Source: Candidatus Krumholzibacteriia bacterium (GTDB lineage: Bacteria; Krumholzibacteriota; Krumholzibacteriia; LZORAL124-64-63). Taken from it: 64,000 bases of DNA. Location: the NCBI GenBank assembly GCA_016744705.1, contig JADGDU010000001.1:186001-250000 (forward strand), written 5' to 3'. Shown here in pieces: positions 61,402 through 64,000 of the stretch. The stretch's first letter is position 1; each line of letters opens with the position of its first letter. Both the position numbers and the translations under genes were made by a program. The notes beneath the pieces are model-generated. The model had not been told where the DNA came from. It saw only the letters and a program-made list of their open reading frames with translations, and searched no databases.

Positions 61402-62534
61402 GATTCGGCACCTCCCTGAACCAGGTTGCGGGCCGCATCGAGGCCGGCGTCAGTGATGGTCCACAGACCGTCCGGGCTTTGCAACGCCAACCCTCGCTGG
61501 GCCAGTTGTTCCAAACTGCGCCTAACACCGGCATGAGGGCTCATGGTCTGTAAGGCCTCGATCTGGTGAGGCGCATCCACAGGCGACGGATGCTGTGATG
61601 CCAGACGGAAGAGATCGGCCAGCACATAGTCGGTTTTGAGCTGACGACGCTGGCGCCAGCGACGCCACTCGGCCGCCAGCAGACCGCGGCGTGGGGCCAG
61701 CAGTAACGACAGCACAGTAATGGTGGTGACAGTCAGAATGATAGTCGGGCCAGTGGGCAGATGCGCGATGGTGCTGGAGAGCACGGCGCCTACCACGCCG
61801 CTTAAGGCCCCAAAAAATCCGGCTAACAAAACCAGTGAGCCCAGACGGTCAGTCCACTGGCGAGCGGCGGCAGCCGGGGCCACGATCATGGCGCTCATGA
61901 GTACCACACCCACCGTTTGCAGACCGGTGACGATGGCCACCACCAACAGCGTGGTCAGGAGCACGTCGAGCACCCGCACGGGCATACCCAGCGCACCGGC
62001 AAAAGCGGGGTCAAAACTGAGGATCTTGAATTCTTTCCAGAACAGCATCAGGGTCACCAGAACAACCGCGCCCAGGATGGCCATGGTCACCAGGTCGTCG
62101 CTCACCATGGCCGCCGCCTGACCAAAGAGAAACTTCTCCAGTCCCGCCTGGCCCGCGCCCGCCGTCCGCTGCACCATTGACATGAGCACCATGCCGGCAC
62201 CAAAAAAAACAGACAGCATGAGGCCCAGGGCGGTGTCGGTTTTCACCCGAGTGGTGCGCACGATGAGCATCACCAGCAGGGCCGCAATCCAACCAGATAT
62301 AGCCGCGCCCAACACCAACACCAGCGGGGTTTTGGTGCCGGTGAGCATAAAAGCCAGTACAATGCCGGGCAGGGCAGCGTGACTCACCGCGTCGCCCAGC
62401 AAACTCTGCCGGCGCAACACCGCGAAGGCACCCAACATGCCGGCCAGCAACCCCAGCGCCGCCGAGCCCAGGGCCACGGTGCGCAGGGTGTAGTCGAAGA
62501 GAAGATCGTGACCGATGCCCGCCAGCTCACTCAT
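61398..62534 (-). CDS. Metal ABC transporter permease with C-terminal winged-helix-like domain (MntC/TroC-like)
   Basis: 378 residues. ABC-3 permease core ([58 protein letters not shown]). After the last helix (~285) comes a soluble ~90-residue tail: [56 protein letters not shown]. The LEQLAQRGL...LWTITDAG sequence reads as recognition helix plus wing of a winged-helix domain. The paralogue next to it carries the same sort of tail, so it is a shared feature, not an accident. Overlaps neighbours by four bases on both sides. Confidence 0.88.
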   Translation of the reverse strand: MSELAGIGHDLLFDYTLRTVALGSAALGLLAGMLGAFAVLRRQSLLGDAVSHAALPGIVLAFMLTGTKTPLVLVLGAAISGWIAALLVMLIVRTTRVKTDTALGLMLSVFFGAGMVLMSMVQRTAGAGQAGLEKFLFGQAAAMVSDDLVTMAILGAVVLVTLMLFWKEFKILSFDPAFAGALGMPVRVLDVLLTTLLVVAIVTGLQTVGVVLMSAMIVAPAAAARQWTDRLGSLVLLAGFFGALSGVVGAVLSSTIAHLPTGPTIILTVTTITVLSLLLAPRRGLLAAEWRRWRQRRQLKTDYVLADLFRLASQHPSPVDAPHQIEALQTMSPHAGVRRSLEQLAQRGLALQSPDGLWTITDAGLDAARNLVQGGAES

Positions 62535-63334
62535 GGCTGGATCTTTCCGTAGCCTGACAGGCCGTGGTCCTGGTCGTCATCTGCCGGAGCCGGATCGGCC
62601 GGGGCCTGACGCTGCAGGAAGTCTACGCGGCCACCGTAGGCCATACGCAAATTCTCGTCTGTAAAAGTGGTCTCCACCGGGCCGCTGGCAATGCGGCGCA
62701 CGTTGAGCAGGGTGACCCAGTCAAAATATTCAGTGACGGTCTGCAGGTCATGATGCACAACCACTACGGTGCGTCCTTGCTCACGCAGCTCCTTCAGCAA
62801 ATCAACGATGGCGCGCTCGGTCTTGGCATCCACGCCCTGAAATGGCTCGTCCATGAAGTACACCTGAGCGTCCTGCACCAGGGCGCGGGCCAGGAACACC
62901 CGCTGCTGCTGGCCCCCCGACAACTCGCTGATCTGGCGTGTGGCGAAGTCATCCATACCCAACTTCACCAGAGCCTCCATGGCAGCCTCACGCTCCTTCT
63001 TGCCCGGCCGGCGCAGCCAGCCGAGAGCGCCGTAACGGCCCATCATCACCACATCCAGCACGGTGGTGGGGAAGTCCCAGTCGACGCTGCCGCGTTGGGG
63101 CACGTAGCCCACCAAATGGCGGTTCTCGGCGTAGGACTTGCCGTGGATCTGCACATTGCCCGCCGCTGTGGGCACCAGCCCCAGGATGGCCTTGATGAGA
63201 GTGGTCTTGCCGGCTCCGTTGGGGCCCATGATCGCCATGAGCTTACCGGCCGGCACCTCCAAGTCGATGTCCCATAGCACGGGACGTTCGCGGTAGGCTA
63301 CAGTGAGATCAGTGGCCACGACGGCGTGAATCAT
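62531..63334 (-). CDS. Metal ABC transporter ATP-binding protein (MntB/TroB-like)
   Basis: 267 residues. Walker [10 protein letters not shown] at 37-45, Q loop [14 protein letters not shown] (the PQR-x-x-x-D-W form is typical of Mn/Zn importers), signature LSGGQQQR, Walker [13 protein letters not shown], and H-loop VVVVHHDL. Drives import through the two permeases encoded after it. ATGA overlaps on both sides show tight translational coupling. Confidence 0.95.
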   Translation of the reverse strand: MIHAVVATDLTVAYRERPVLWDIDLEVPAGKLMAIMGPNGAGKTTLIKAILGLVPTAAGNVQIHGKSYAENRHLVGYVPQRGSVDWDFPTTVLDVVMMGRYGALGWLRRPGKKEREAAMEALVKLGMDDFATRQISELSGGQQQRVFLARALVQDAQVYFMDEPFQGVDAKTERAIVDLLKELREQGRTVVVVHHDLQTVTEYFDWVTLLNVRRIASGPVETTFTDENLRMAYGGRVDFLQRQAPADPAPADDDQDHGLSGYGKIQP

Positions 63335-64000
63335 TTTCCTTCTCCACCAGTGAGGGCGCTTACGATGGTGTCGACATTGTGCCGAACCATTCCCAGATAC
63401 GTGCCCTGCGGTGTGCCGGAGTCACCCATGGCGTCGCTGTATATTTCTCCGCCGACCACCACTTCGAACCCCTTGGCCCGAACGGCCTCCCGCACGGCCT
63501 CGATGGCCCGGGGCGACACTGAGGTCTCCATGAAAAGGGCCGGGATCTTGCGGCTGGCGATGAGCGCAGCCAGGTTCTGCACATCGGCGGTACCAGCCTC
63601 GGTGACGGTGCTGATGCCTTGCAATCCCACCACCTCCAGGCCATAACCGCGGCCCAGATAGTTGAAAGCATCGTGGGCGGTGATGAGCATGCGCTGCTGC
63701 GGCTGGATGCGCGAAATCTGCGCGCGACAGTACTCGTCCAGTTCAGTGAGTTGAGCACGGTAGGCCGTGGCGTTGGTTTGATAGTGCGCCGCGTGTTCCG
63801 GATCGACCTCCGCCAGCTTTGCGGCCACGGCATCCAGAGCCAGGCGCCAGCGGGCCACGTCGAACCACAGGTGAGGATCATGGGCGCCGTCTAGCACAAT
63901 GAGCTCGGCTTCTGGCACGGCTTCAGCCGCCGCCAGGGTGGGCTTGCGCGAGTTAAGCCGTTCGAGCACCTCGCCCATCTTGGCCTCCAGATGCAACCCG
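63331..64000 (-). CDS. Metal ABC transporter substrate-binding protein (ZnuA/TroA-like), cut by window edge
   Basis: Only the C-terminal ~220 residues are in view; the start lies outside. Cluster A-I features: [14 protein letters not shown] (His ligand), [20 protein letters not shown] (His ligand), E in [14 protein letters not shown], and D in [11 protein letters not shown] with [15 protein letters not shown] near the end, which together form the metal site of Mn- or Zn-binding proteins. First gene of the operon as seen (binding protein, ATPase, two permeases). The lack of a His-rich loop in the visible part favours Mn or Fe over Zn, but this is weak evidence. The reading frame continues past base 63996. 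Confidence 0.92.
   Translation of the reverse strand, partial: GLHLEAKMGEVLERLNSRKPTLAAAEAVPEAELIVLDGAHDPHLWFDVARWRLALDAVAAKLAEVDPEHAAHYQTNATAYRAQLTELDEYCRAQISRIQPQQRMLITAHDAFNYLGRGYGLEVVGLQGISTVTEAGTADVQNLAALIASRKIPALFMETSVSPRAIEAVREAVRAKGFEVVVGGEIYSDAMGDSGTPQGTYLGMVRHNVDTIVSALTGGEGK

Noticed and set aside
1..64000. CRISPR arrays, tRNA, rRNA, insertion sequences or phage genes
   Set aside because: No regularly spaced direct repeats, cloverleaf-like segments, transposase motifs or structural phage proteins were recognised. A tRNA or small-RNA scan was not possible here.

Overview
The window looks like a chromosomal segment of a Gram-negative bacterium of the Fibrobacterota-Chlorobiota-Bacteroidota (FCB) side of the tree, possibly one of the poorly cultured phyla near Krumholzibacteriota, Eisenbacteria or Latescibacterota. 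This is inferred from five secreted-type proteins ending in FlgD-like / type IX-like C-terminal domains (PNPFNP motif, GRxVxxL, SGxYFYRL, terminal Lys or Arg), a gingipain-family (C25) protease, many lipoproteins and a MipA/OmpV outer-membrane protein. No rRNA, tRNA, CRISPR array, insertion sequence, phage gene or replication origin was seen.

Layout. 0-6 kb: a hemerythrin gene diverges from a complete 2-oxoglutarate dehydrogenase operon (sucA-sucB-lpd). 6-13 kb: secreted proteins (NTF2-like, PPC-domain, DUF1254/DUF1214 lipoprotein, DUF4397), a regulator-like TPR protein and an OmpV-type porin. 13-18.5 kb (minus strand): a glycyl-radical operon with a trans-4-hydroxyproline dehydratase (HypD-like), its radical-SAM activase, an Xaa-Pro peptidase (M24) and a DsrE-like protein. 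18.7-23.8 kb: a 1700-residue C25-like protein. 24-31 kb: two tandem SPFH proteins, an M15/DUF882 peptidase overlapping antisense an L,D-transpeptidase, a lipoprotein and a PstS-like binding protein. 31-36 kb: DUF3667 protein, truncated beta-helix gene, kbp, small lipoprotein, DUF937 protein and a wrecked esterase gene. 36-41.6 kb: hybrid histidine kinase, U32 peptidase and a membrane protein. 41.9-57.2 kb: surface proteins (Omp28/thioredoxin-like, glycoside hydrolase, PKD-type) interleaved with two signalling proteins, an SLC13/DASS transporter, a NUDIX hydrolase and a Sel1 protein. 57-60.3 kb: lipoprotein, TlpA-like thioredoxin, YkgJ, RidA and hotdog thioesterase genes. 60.3-64 kb: a manganese/zinc-type ABC transporter operon running off the window.

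Two groups of exported proteins stand out. One carries the FlgD-like C-terminal domain. The other comprises four otherwise unrelated signal-peptide proteins (genes at 6730, 12425, 44149 and 50034) that all end in the same nine-residue tail, consensus [W/M/F]-x-[S/Q]-[V/L]-K-[S/A]-[L/M/I]-Y-R followed at once by the stop codon. This looks like a C-terminal sorting or processing tag that I cannot assign to a known system, and it is the best candidate for something undescribed here. Other notable items are a diguanylate cyclase whose extracytoplasmic sensor resembles a prenyltransferase/terpene-cyclase alpha-toroid, a likely hydroxyproline/collagen-peptide salvage operon, and several genes in mid-decay or with puzzling starts.

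All calls come from reading motifs in the sequence. No database search was run, and residue numbers refer to the start codon chosen in each entry unless stated otherwise.
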